Source: Pseudomonadota bacterium
GTDB taxonomy: Bacteria; Pseudomonadota; Gammaproteobacteria; Berkiellales; Berkiellaceae
NCBI GenBank assembly: GCA_018241965.1
Contig: JAFECS010000046.1
Span: 1-33,671 of the forward strand
DNA length: 33,671 nucleotides
Reading direction: 5' to 3'
Positions 15,753-24,054 of the stretch are shown here, in pieces (positions within the stretch are counted from its first letter, which is position 1; every line of letters begins with the position of its first letter). Both the position numbers and the translations under genes were made by a program. The notes under the pieces are model-generated. The model ran no database searches, was not told where the DNA came from, and worked only from the letters and a program-made list of their open reading frames with translations.

Positions 15753-17305
15753 GCAGCACATATACCTTTGTGTTTAAGTCCTTGAGTGCGTGTACTGTGT
15801 ACTTCCGGGATAAGAAAACATTCTTCTGTTAACCGGCCACACAAATAGAGTTTACTTGGCATTACTCTTTTCTCAGGAGAATCATTTCTTCCATCAGCCT
15901 TGAGGATCTCCTGTATCATTTCATCGGTGATAACAATATTTTTATCTTCATCGTTATAGGTATTGCCAATAATGATATGAGAATTACCAGTAAAACCTTC
16001 ACCTTGATGGACTATGAATATAACTAATTCTGGGTATTCTTTACTAAATACGCGTTGTGTCCATTCTGGAAAAGTTGGTTTGGGTAATAAGGAAACAATT
16101 TGGTTAATTTCAGCAATTTCTGAGGTTAGATCAAACTTTTTCTCTTTACTTACATCAATAACGCGACGTTCATGTAGATTAATCCTTTCTTCCACACCCA
16201 TTTCATCCCCATAACTAAGTATATGCCCACCATCAGAACCAAAAGCGGCTTGCATAATTTTTTCTAAAGTCCTTTGTTTCATTACAGCAGGATGGGTTAT
16301 TCCCTTGTGCTTTAAAACTTCAGCAAAACGCTCTTCATCATGCGAACCTGAATGCCCTGCTGTGGGAGCAGCTCCTTGTAATATTCCTTTGCTTTGCGTC
16401 CACCAATTATCATCTTTTTGCCACAATGAATAATCATGATTTTCCTGACCATCAACACCTGGCATCCACCATACGCTATTCATTACGTGCGTAACTAAAC
16501 CTTTGATGGCATCTACATCTTTAGCTAAAAATTTAGAGCTTTGGCCAATAGTTTCAGCTACTAAATAAGCTTCTCTTTGATGAGTTTCTTTACATGCTTG
16601 ATCGATATACGTTAGTAATTCTTGGTGAACAGCGCGTGGGATTTGACCAGGCGCATCAATTCTTGCGCCCATAAAACCTAGTTCGCGAATATTCTGATCA
16701 ATAAATGGCTTCCAAAAATATTCAATTATTTCTTCACGAATTTTTGGATCGCTATAATTAAAAGCTGCTGTATCATCATAAGGGTTGCTACTTGTAGGAT
16801 TATAGTGCTCATCTAATCCCTTGATTTTTAAATAGCCATTGGGGTGACGCGCAAACCAACGTTTAGTATCAATGCCCTTTTTAGCAAGCTCCGGATCCCC
16901 GTTTACAAACGGATGATCAATCCCAACATGAAGTGATACTAAATCAAATAATGGCACTAAACCCAAATCCTTAGCTTTTGCCGTATAAGCTTTTATATCA
17001 TCAAATGTGCCAGCAAAATCAGCATCAACTTTAGTATGATCGCGCATTGCATAAGGACAATTGATTTTTGCTGGGTTTAGGAAGTTGTTTTTACAAGAGG
17101 CATAAAATGGGTTTACCCAGACTTGTTTAAAGCCCATAGCGGCAATTCTTTCTAAATCCCTGGTCATTGCTTTAATGTTTGTGTAGGAACCAGGGTATTG
17201 GTTATACAAACGCAAACGTGCTTCAATTCGTGTACTTGAAACAGATAGTTTAACTGGTCTCGTGAAATAAAGACCATTTTCTTCATTTCTATTCTTTCCC
17301 ATCAT
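15749..17305 (-). CDS. GH13 family glycosidase or glucanotransferase, paralogue A
   Basis: A 518-aa alpha-amylase-superfamily enzyme. The TIM-barrel motifs are complete: PLFDLVSLHV (region I, Asp121/His126), GFMGARIDAPGQ (region II, nucleophile Asp217), YLVAETIG (region III, acid/base Glu251) and GSHDEERF (region IV, Asp323). The opening RLRLYNQYPGSYTNI and DLERIAAMGFKQVWVNPFY match the start of the barrel. A C-terminal beta domain follows (RVFSKEYPELVIFIVHQGEG). No signal peptide is present, so it acts in the bacterial cytosol or is delivered otherwise. It probably cuts or transfers alpha-1,4-glucan; the exact specificity is not predictable. TAGTAGG precedes the first of two ATGs. It is a tandem paralogue of the gene at 17409-18908. 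Confidence 0.88.
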   Translation of the reverse strand: MMGKNRNEENGLYFTRPVKLSVSSTRIEARLRLYNQYPGSYTNIKAMTRDLERIAAMGFKQVWVNPFYASCKNNFLNPAKINCPYAMRDHTKVDADFAGTFDDIKAYTAKAKDLGLVPLFDLVSLHVGIDHPFVNGDPELAKKGIDTKRWFARHPNGYLKIKGLDEHYNPTSSNPYDDTAAFNYSDPKIREEIIEYFWKPFIDQNIRELGFMGARIDAPGQIPRAVHQELLTYIDQACKETHQREAYLVAETIGQSSKFLAKDVDAIKGLVTHVMNSVWWMPGVDGQENHDYSLWQKDDNWWTQSKGILQGAAPTAGHSGSHDEERFAEVLKHKGITHPAVMKQRTLEKIMQAAFGSDGGHILSYGDEMGVEERINLHERRVIDVSKEKKFDLTSEIAEINQIVSLLPKPTFPEWTQRVFSKEYPELVIFIVHQGEGFTGNSHIIIGNTYNDEDKNIVITDEMIQEILKADGRNDSPEKRVMPSKLYLCGRLTEECFLIPEVHSTRTQGLKHKGICAA

Positions 17306-17408
17306 GAACCTACTAAATAAAAGTAAATATTTTTATGAAATTGTATAACAGTATTACGTCAAGAATTTACCGTTTATCGTACCTTCATGGCTATTGGGCA
17401 GAAAAGGG

Positions 17409-18908
17409 TTAGAAAGATGCTAACTTTCTTGTTTTTCTTTCATTTTTGCAGCTACTCATCACTTCATTATTTAAAGCTGGGGCTGGTTGGATATTCGGGA
17501 AAAGATACAGCTTTCCAGTGAAATTTTGTGGGCGGGAGTTTCTGCCATTTGCAGTTAGGATCTCATCTAATAATGCTTGATCAAGCAGAATTTCTTTGCC
17601 TTGTTTATGCAAACTATTGCCAATGATAATATGTGATTTTTCAAATTTATTTTTCTCTTGGTGCACAATGAATATAACAAGCTCTGGATGCTTCTCACAA
17701 AAAACACGCTGTGTCCATTCAAATTGTGTAGGCGCTGGCAATTGTCTTAAAATAGTATTTATTTCAAGGATCTCTTGGCTTAAGTCAAATTGTGGGTTTT
17801 TTACATCAATGACTTTTCGATGAAAGAGATCTACTCTATCGGTTATGCCATATTCATCCCCATAAGCAAGAATATGTCCGCCATCAGAATTAAAGGCAGA
17901 AACCATAATCTGTTCTAGCATTCTTTGTCTTAAGTGCGATTGTGAGGTAATTCCTTTTTTCTTCAATAAATCAGCATATCTTGGTTCGTCATGGGAACCT
18001 GCATGCCCTGCGGTAGGTGCTGCCGCTTGCAAGGTTTTTTTGCCACGGGCAAAGACGTTGTCATCATCTTTCCATAAGTCATAATTATATTCTTCACTTC
18101 CTTCTGGCCCTGGCATCCAATAGGCGCTGTTCATGGTATGAGTCACTAGCCCTTTGATCACCATATCTTTATCAATGTAACGCAGTCCAACTGTTTCAGC
18201 GACCAGATATGCTCTTCTTCCGTGCGTTTGTTGACATACCTTGTCGATATAAGGTAATAACATTTCATGGGCTTCACGCGGGATCTGCCCAACCGCATCG
18301 AGTCTTGCCCCTAAAAAGCCTAGATTCTTAATATTGAAATCTATAAAAGGCTTCCAGAAATAGTCGAATATTTCTTGCCGTATTTTCGGATCTTGATAAT
18401 CGAATTCAACAACATCACTCCATGGATCATCACTGGTTGGTTTATAATTCTCATCCATCCCTTTTATTACAAAATTTCCATTAGGATGACGTTTAAACCA
18501 AGTTCTTGTATCAATTCCTGCGCTTAATAACTTAGGTTCACCTTTTACAAAAGGATGATCGATAGCAACATGCCTAGCAACAAGATCAAACAAGGGGATC
18601 AATCCAAGCTCTTTGGCTCGGTTTGTGTATTTTTGAACATCTCTAAAGCCATCACCATATTCAGCGTTTAATTTATGGTGATCACGCATTGCATAAGGAC
18701 AGTTTATCTTTTGCGGATTAATTGTGTTTTCTTTGCAGTTCTCATAAAAAGGGTTCACCCAAACCTGATTAAAACCCATGGCTTTAATTCTGGGGAGATC
18801 TTGTGTCATTGCTTGAAAGTTGCTATAACAGCCTGGATATTGATTATATAAACGAAGTCTTTTATCTACTGGAATAATATTTTGGGGCTTAGAAAACATT
18901 AATGCCAT
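17409..18908 (-). CDS. GH13 family glycosidase or glucanotransferase, paralogue B
   Basis: A 499-aa GH13 enzyme, clearly a tandem duplicate of the neighbouring downstream gene (shared phrases RLRLYNQYPG, QVWVNPFY, INCPYAMRDH, YFWKPFID, APTAGH.GSHDE). Catalytic residues are kept: PLFDLVARHV (region I), LGFLGARLDAVGQ (Asp204), YLVAETVG (Glu238), GSHDEPRY (Asp307). No signal peptide. The C-terminal tail differs from paralogue A and is basic (SCKNERKTRKLASF). CAGGA lies 8 bases before ATG 18908. The 103-base gap to paralogue A may hold a second promoter (TTGACG and an AT-rich stretch on the minus strand), so the two may be expressed separately. An 11-bp inverted repeat lies upstream at 18926-18964. 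Confidence 0.88.
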   Translation of the reverse strand: MALMFSKPQNIIPVDKRLRLYNQYPGCYSNFQAMTQDLPRIKAMGFNQVWVNPFYENCKENTINPQKINCPYAMRDHHKLNAEYGDGFRDVQKYTNRAKELGLIPLFDLVARHVAIDHPFVKGEPKLLSAGIDTRTWFKRHPNGNFVIKGMDENYKPTSDDPWSDVVEFDYQDPKIRQEIFDYFWKPFIDFNIKNLGFLGARLDAVGQIPREAHEMLLPYIDKVCQQTHGRRAYLVAETVGLRYIDKDMVIKGLVTHTMNSAYWMPGPEGSEEYNYDLWKDDDNVFARGKKTLQAAAPTAGHAGSHDEPRYADLLKKKGITSQSHLRQRMLEQIMVSAFNSDGGHILAYGDEYGITDRVDLFHRKVIDVKNPQFDLSQEILEINTILRQLPAPTQFEWTQRVFCEKHPELVIFIVHQEKNKFEKSHIIIGNSLHKQGKEILLDQALLDEILTANGRNSRPQNFTGKLYLFPNIQPAPALNNEVMSSCKNERKTRKLASF

Positions 18909-18925
18909 GCTAAAATCCTGCTGGT

Positions 18926-18964
18926 AATTAGGTGACTATGCAACATTTCAAGTGTCACTTAATT
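18926..18964. promoter_or_regulatory. Spaced inverted repeat upstream of the GH13 pair
   Basis: AATTAGGTGAC (18926-18936) and GTCACTTAATT (18954-18964) form 11-bp arms with one mismatch and a 17-base spacer, 18-56 bases 5' of the paralogue B start codon. It could be an operator for a dimeric regulator or a leader hairpin. No equivalent was found before paralogue A. Confidence 0.3.
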
Positions 18965-19026
18965 ATATAACTTACAGGTCATATTTCCTATTACTTTTTG
19001 ATTCAATTTTGTAATTTTTTAAAAAT

Positions 19027-19839
19027 TTAATGGGTGATTGTACGCTTAATATAGTCTTGGATTTCTTTTATATATTCTAAAATCTCTGCTTTTTTACTAT
19101 AAAACGTAGGCAATTCATTCATAAATTCCTCAAATCGAGGCGGTAATAATTTTAAACCCAACACATGGCGCTCTTCTCTTTTAGAGGCAGGGTAATACAC
19201 TTCATTAATCGCAAAAAGTATTTGAACGGCTGCATCAAAAGCTCTGAATAGATAAAACTGGGAAGCTAAAAACCCGATATCGCGCTTCATACAATCTTCC
19301 AGATCAGCCACGCCTTCATCCATAATGCTCATGTTTTCTTGAATAATATTTTGCTTTAACTTTGCAGGATAGGGGCGAATACTACTTTTTAAATGGGTAA
19401 AAAACTGGTCTTTTTCATAAAAGCACAGTGCATTTTCAAGTAATCCTAAAAAGGTATAAGGCCTAAATTCAAAATAAGAAAGCGTTGTGCTACCCTTTTG
19501 CATTAAGTCGCTAATTAATGAATGAACCCAGATAGTGTCGTTATAGCCTACTTCTACTTTTATATTATTGAGCTTAAACTCATCATTGACTGGCGTCCAA
19601 GAAGTTTCCCAATTTTCGATGGCCTTATGTAACTGTTGATGATGAACGCCACTTTTATCATATATAAGCTGGCGCTTTTTTACATCCATAATCGCATTAT
19701 CGCAAAGGACTAAAATATCGATATCGGAGTGTTCATCTTGGGTGCCTTCGGCATAAGAACCATAGCAGAGTATGGCTAACACCTCGGGTTGTTGTGATAA
19801 GTGGTGGATAAAGTTTTCAAGAAGTTTAGTCAGTGGCAT
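19027..19839 (-). CDS. Nucleotidyltransferase-domain protein
   Basis: A 270-aa protein with an N-terminal polymerase-beta-type nucleotidyltransferase fold: LCYGSYAEGTQDEHSDIDILV shows the GS...D-x-D signature (Gly27-Ser28, Asp39 and Asp41), with a possible third acid in IKVEVGY (Glu96). The rest is helical and resembles the C-terminal part of small-substrate nucleotidyltransferases (antibiotic adenylyltransferase or DUF4037 types). It could nucleotidylate a small molecule or protein; the substrate is unknown. The start is ATG 19839; a TTG at 19899 would add 20 residues. No antitoxin-like HEPN partner is adjacent, so a toxin-antitoxin role is not supported. Confidence 0.8.
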   Translation of the reverse strand: MPLTKLLENFIHHLSQQPEVLAILCYGSYAEGTQDEHSDIDILVLCDNAIMDVKKRQLIYDKSGVHHQQLHKAIENWETSWTPVNDEFKLNNIKVEVGYNDTIWVHSLISDLMQKGSTTLSYFEFRPYTFLGLLENALCFYEKDQFFTHLKSSIRPYPAKLKQNIIQENMSIMDEGVADLEDCMKRDIGFLASQFYLFRAFDAAVQILFAINEVYYPASKREERHVLGLKLLPPRFEEFMNELPTFYSKKAEILEYIKEIQDYIKRTITH

Positions 19840-19914
19840 GTTTTGTACCAAATTGAATTTTAGCTGATTTAGTTTCAATATTTTTTTGTTGTCCGTCAAC
19901 TGTCAAATTATTTT

Positions 19915-21351
19915 CTACCTGGGACCATGTATTGACTTTGCAGTAGCTTTAGTACCTATTTCATCCACTGTAAGCGGTAGAATTTTTTTCTCTTGGCCTA
20001 ATTCTCTTCCATTAGTAACAAGATCTTTAACACCTTCCATTTTTAGCCACGCGTTCACTTGCTCAGCTGCTTTGGGTTGGCCTAAGTCTGACTCTTTAAT
20101 ATCCTGTTGACTTTTACCAATACTCACCTCTGGATATTTTTCATAAAACTCACGGTATGTTTCTTGTAAATAGGATTTCAATTCTTTACCCTCTTTAGTA
20201 TCCCATAAACCACCACCAAATTGCGAAGAAATTAACATGCAAGGAATGGTTCCAAATCGATCTCTTAAATCATCTGCAGCATTTTTTCCTATCAAATCAT
20301 CAAGCTTTTTATTAAGGGTATCATTTTCATTTACAAAATTCTGTCGCGATAGTGATTCACTACCTCCTCCAAATTTCACATAGGGTTTTACAAAGTCACC
20401 TGGACCATATATGAACTTATCGGTATACATACCTTTAAATGGAAACCACGTTCCAGGGTGTTTCGAATTTTTACCGCTAGATTGATAAAACGGGAGTTCT
20501 TGAAAGGTTGTAATTAGTCGAGATCCTTGACTGTCAGAAAAAGAAATTGCCCTTAGTCCAGGTTCTGAACTTGGCGTACTTTGTCTTTTGGAGGAATTTA
20601 ACGGCAGAAAAGTTCGTGTTTCAGGCTTTTCATGTAGTTGTTGTGTTAGAGGTAGCATTGATACTACGGTACTAGTACTAGGTACAGATTGAACTGTCGC
20701 ATCAGGGTCTCTTTCTTTATGCTTTTTTTGGCGTCCTGCTTTAATACGATCGATCCTGTCATTCATTCTTTGTTTCTTTGCTTTAAATGTATCTCGAACT
20801 CTATCACGCTTTCGTTTGCGAGCTTCATGATGTGGGCCTGGTGGCTCAGACTGCTGTGGTTGTGATTTCTGTGGTAGTGATTTCTGTGACTGTGATTGCG
20901 GAGGCTGGGATTGCTGTTTCGCTTTCCAATCAAAAGCGCCTTGTGAAAGTTTTTGCCAATCAGCTGGATTTTCACTAATAGCCGCAGTTTGACAAAAATT
21001 AGAGATTTGAAATTCTATGGCTGCTTTAGCAGCCTTAATGAAATCTTCGTAGTTTTGTGCCTCCTTTAAACCATCTTGTAACTCATCTGAAATATTCAGC
21101 GTGTTGGCAACACTCATAAATCCCTGCGCTTTACCCTTTTCAGCATTTAACCCAAAACGTTCCTTTATCTTTTCTATTAATTCATTTGCTTTATCTGGAT
21201 TTGCTTTAACTGCTCTTTCAAGGAACTTAATCGCGTTATAAAAATCAGGTATTTCTGGGACCCTTCTTTTAATTGCTTCAGATTGAATTACAGACAGCGG
21301 TATTCCGTTAAACGTTTCATTTTCATAATCAATTAACGAACCACCTTGCAT
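19915..21351 (-). CDS. Putative effector with Gln/Ser/Pro linker and strong basic NLS-like block
   Basis: A 478-aa soluble protein of no recognised family. Residues 1-145 form a helical N-domain. Residues 146-172 are a low-complexity Gln/Ser/Pro linker encoded by a tandem DNA repeat. Residues 177-212 are extremely basic (ARKRKRDRVRDTFKAKKQRM, then AGRQKKHKERD), resembling a bipartite nuclear-localisation signal or a nucleic-acid-binding helix. The C-terminal domain (about 280-478) contains GTWFPFKGMYTDKFIYGPG and FGTIPCMLISSQFGGGLWD, which looks like a folded domain I do not recognise. AAAGGAG lies about 8 bases before the ATG, so the start is secure. A nuclear role in a host is inferred only from the basic block. 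Confidence 0.8.
   Translation of the reverse strand: MQGGSLIDYENETFNGIPLSVIQSEAIKRRVPEIPDFYNAIKFLERAVKANPDKANELIEKIKERFGLNAEKGKAQGFMSVANTLNISDELQDGLKEAQNYEDFIKAAKAAIEFQISNFCQTAAISENPADWQKLSQGAFDWKAKQQSQPPQSQSQKSLPQKSQPQQSEPPGPHHEARKRKRDRVRDTFKAKKQRMNDRIDRIKAGRQKKHKERDPDATVQSVPSTSTVVSMLPLTQQLHEKPETRTFLPLNSSKRQSTPSSEPGLRAISFSDSQGSRLITTFQELPFYQSSGKNSKHPGTWFPFKGMYTDKFIYGPGDFVKPYVKFGGGSESLSRQNFVNENDTLNKKLDDLIGKNAADDLRDRFGTIPCMLISSQFGGGLWDTKEGKELKSYLQETYREFYEKYPEVSIGKSQQDIKESDLGQPKAAEQVNAWLKMEGVKDLVTNGRELGQEKKILPLTVDEIGTKATAKSIHGPR
20851..20914. repeat. In-frame tandem micro-repeat of about 15 bp
   Basis: Several imperfect copies of TGTGATTTCTGTGG-like units (for example TGTGATTTCTGTGG, TAGTGATTTCTGTGAC, TGTGATTGCGGAGG, CTGGGATTGCTG) lie head to tail. 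On the coding strand they give the Gln-Ser-Pro repeats of the linker. Slippage here would change linker length without a frameshift if units are multiples of three. Confidence 0.6.
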
Positions 21352-21513
21352 TGTAACGCTCCTTTGAACTTTACTGATATGACATGCAAAGCTTCACTTT
21401 AGTTCTATTAATAATGTACTCTCATACAAAGTCCAGATAAGATTCCCTCGTAAATTCAATGCGTTACAACATTTTAAGCAAAACCCACCCAGAAACAGTT
21501 GTAATAGGCTTTT

Positions 21514-21542
21514 TTGACATTCTCTCTTAAAATGATTAAATT
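21514..21542 (+). promoter_or_regulatory. Candidate sigma-70 promoter of the 21595 gene
   Basis: A perfect -35 TTGACA (21514-21519) is followed after 17 bases by TAAATT (21537-21542), a weak -10. Transcription would begin about 45 bases before the ATG. The spacer 21352-21594 also must contain the promoter of the divergent minus-strand gene. Confidence 0.5.
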
Positions 21543-21594
21543 AACTGGCTACTTAGATTTTATTAGCGTGTAGATGCAATTATTGCTGTAAAAC

Positions 21595-23619
21595 ATGAAC
21601 AACCCAGATCTTCTATCAACAAATATTCAAGCTCCTTACCTGGTTAGCGTACCTAAAAGGATGGCCGAGAATTTCAGTGAGATCTTGGCGCAAACACCAG
21701 CATCGGCCCAAGAAACTGTACAAGGCTTTGTTGAATTTCAATCGGGTGAATTTTTGTGCCGTAATCCTATTAATGTTAAAACTTTGTTAACGGATTCTTT
21801 TTGGCGCATTCTCGATCCATGCCTGAAATCAGCTTTAGAAGATATTTTCTCTGATAATACTTTAGAAAATGAAAAACTCCCCAAAGCATTGCTTGATAAA
21901 TATATAGGCGAAAATGATCCAAAAGCTTATCATACGCTCCCTGATGAGGGTGCGTCTGATTCGCAATTACATCTTTTTTTTCTGCAACCTTTTAAACTCT
22001 TTGGCATAGAAGAAAAAAATCGCAAATACAAAAGTCATAACCCAAACATTCATTATCGTGAATGGCAATGGCACCCATTAGCGCAAAACTGTGACAGCGC
22101 TCCCTTTTTTAGAAAAGTTTTACAAATTTATCTTTTGGCAGCACTTATTGATCATTATCCTGATTTATCTGTAAACGAAAACAATAATGCAAAATTGGCA
22201 CTTTTGCTTGAAGAAACTAAACATGATCTTGAAAATCTCTTGAACGCTATGTCTGCCCCTCTTAATGACCCTGAAGATTTTCTTACCTTGTTAGAACAGG
22301 GAATGTTGAGCGATCCCCTCATCATCCAAGATATGGAACAACAACTCCCTGGTATTGTAGGCGTTGCTAAGCAATACGCTTTGGGTCGGTTACTGTTTGG
22401 TCAAAGCGCTCCTATAAATGGCGTTTCTCATTTTGCTTCTATGCATTTTTATTTTAAAGTGATCATATTGTTATGCGCTAAGGCCTTTAAAGAATTTAAT
22501 CAATATGTGCTAACGCCAGAATCAAAATTCATGAAATTTGCCATGAATACTTTTATATTTATCCCCATTACTGCATTATTAATTTTAAGTCCGCTGGCTA
22601 TCGCCTTACCTGTACTTTTGGGCTTGACCTCTGTGCCTTTTGATTTATTACGCAAAAGCAAATGGCTTAATGATCATAAATATGGTAATGTCATAAAAAT
22701 TTGCTTAGATATTCTTTGTTTAATAAAAGATATTGCTGCTCTTTTTCTCCTATTTCCTTACTTTATTCCGTATTTCAGTCTACTTTGCGCACAGGTACCA
22801 GCTTCATTATTGCCTTATGGCACAGCCCTTTCATTTTTATTTTTTACATTATTATTCGCAGGCAGCACCAATGGGGAAAACGCAGCTGTGCCTACTGAAA
22901 TAATTTTGCAGTTATCTTCTTCTGTGTATAGTCTGAGCATTAGCCTGGTATTAACGCTGGGGGCAACTTGCTATTTAAGTATTGGGCTGATTGGCAAATT
23001 TGTTGTTCATTATTTTCCGTTTGCTTTGCGCCCCTCTTTAGGAGTGAGCGCAGCTGATGTTCTTTCACCTTATGAGCATATTATTCCCTCAACTTTGCGC
23101 CAAACGAATTTATTATTACCAGTTAAAGCGCCTAAGCCTTTACTCTCTGAGCAAAGCAAAACTGAAGCTAAAAATCTATCTCATAGCCTTGGTAAATTGA
23201 ATCAGTCTTTTAATCTAGATAGTGATACAAAAACAGAAATTAAAGCTTGTTTGAGCGCGTTAGATGAACAAACAACGCCCTCGCAAGAAGCGTTCTCAGA
23301 TGCCATTGAAAAGGCTAAAACTATTTTACAAAATAATTTTGATGCCGATGAAGCCTCACTGATGAATCAGTTACTTTTGAAGTTAAAAGAAGCCCAAGTA
23401 CAAATCCATCAAACTGAGAATATTGCGCTACGTTTACAAGGGCAAGTAGGTTCGTATCAACCTTCGCTCACTTTATTAAAAACGCTAAGGGATAAAGGTA
23501 TTATTCAACCCGATGGCACCTGGCAGGTACAAGGTTTAGATATTCCTGCCAAAATGCAAGAAAAGTGTCAGCGCATTAGCGCATGTCCTAAGCCGTCTTT
23601 GGCCACCATCAACCAATAA
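21595..23619 (+). CDS. Unrecognised large protein with central membrane segments
   Basis: A 674-aa protein of no known family. Residues 1-280 are soluble and helical, with a Trp/His-rich patch (YREWQWHPLAQ). A central hydrophobic block (about 317-343, 370-400, 405-422, 438-470) gives four or more membrane spans, for example FIFIPITALLILSPLAIALP. Residues about 500-674 are soluble, with Gln/Lys/Glu-rich helices that may form a coiled coil. There is no signal peptide. The soluble-membrane-soluble plan fits either an inner-membrane protein or an effector that inserts in a host membrane. The ribosome site is weak, but a TTGACA promoter lies upstream. The last 52 bases overlap the convergent DUF2269 gene. 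Confidence 0.75.
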   Translation: MNNPDLLSTNIQAPYLVSVPKRMAENFSEILAQTPASAQETVQGFVEFQSGEFLCRNPINVKTLLTDSFWRILDPCLKSALEDIFSDNTLENEKLPKALLDKYIGENDPKAYHTLPDEGASDSQLHLFFLQPFKLFGIEEKNRKYKSHNPNIHYREWQWHPLAQNCDSAPFFRKVLQIYLLAALIDHYPDLSVNENNNAKLALLLEETKHDLENLLNAMSAPLNDPEDFLTLLEQGMLSDPLIIQDMEQQLPGIVGVAKQYALGRLLFGQSAPINGVSHFASMHFYFKVIILLCAKAFKEFNQYVLTPESKFMKFAMNTFIFIPITALLILSPLAIALPVLLGLTSVPFDLLRKSKWLNDHKYGNVIKICLDILCLIKDIAALFLLFPYFIPYFSLLCAQVPASLLPYGTALSFLFFTLLFAGSTNGENAAVPTEIILQLSSSVYSLSISLVLTLGATCYLSIGLIGKFVVHYFPFALRPSLGVSAADVLSPYEHIIPSTLRQTNLLLPVKAPKPLLSEQSKTEAKNLSHSLGKLNQSFNLDSDTKTEIKACLSALDEQTTPSQEAFSDAIEKAKTILQNNFDADEASLMNQLLLKLKEAQVQIHQTENIALRLQGQVGSYQPSLTLLKTLRDKGIIQPDGTWQVQGLDIPAKMQEKCQRISACPKPSLATINQ

Positions 23620-24053
23620 ATCACCATGATTGCACTAAAAGCAATCACTCCCAAACATAACCACCAACGCATGAGCATATGATATTCTCGAGGAATAATT
23701 TCATGTTTAGGGTTAATATTTTTAATAATATTGTGAAGCCTGTATTGTATAAATACAACGATAATCCAACTTAAGCCTGCTAAAACATATAATCCAATCA
23801 CTAACGCAAACCACAGTGAATTAAAGGGATAATGCAAAATTATCATTAACCAGATCCCTGTCAGGGGCTGAATAATCACAGTAGGCGTTGTAAAAAACCA
23901 ATCGGCAAGGATCACGTGTTTTGTGGTGTGGGTGAGTGTTTTTATATCTTTACTAAAATAGGCCATCCACATAAAAAAGGCTGTGCCTAAACCGGTGCCA
24001 AATAATAGTGTCGCGCTTAATATATGAATATATTTTAAAATATTGTATTCCAT
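23568..24053 (-). CDS. DUF2269 family integral membrane protein
   Basis: A 161-aa protein with four hydrophobic segments. The start YNILKYIHILSATLLFGTGLGTAFFMW matches the N-terminal hallmark of DUF2269 membrane proteins (K..H...a.ll.GtGlgtaffm). The biochemical role of the family is unknown. The start codon lies one base after the stop of the saccharopine-dehydrogenase-like gene, so the two are translationally coupled, suggesting a joint function at the membrane. The 3' end overlaps the convergent 674-aa gene by 52 bases. Confidence 0.85.
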   Translation of the reverse strand: MEYNILKYIHILSATLLFGTGLGTAFFMWMAYFSKDIKTLTHTTKHVILADWFFTTPTVIIQPLTGIWLMIILHYPFNSLWFALVIGLYVLAGLSWIIVVFIQYRLHNIIKNINPKHEIIPREYHMLMRWWLCLGVIAFSAIMVIYWLMVAKDGLGHALMR

Positions 24054-24054
24054 A

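Noticed and set aside
19027..19839. MNT/HEPN-type toxin-antitoxin system
   Set aside because: The nucleotidyltransferase is too large for a minimal MNT antitoxin and no HEPN protein is encoded next to it.
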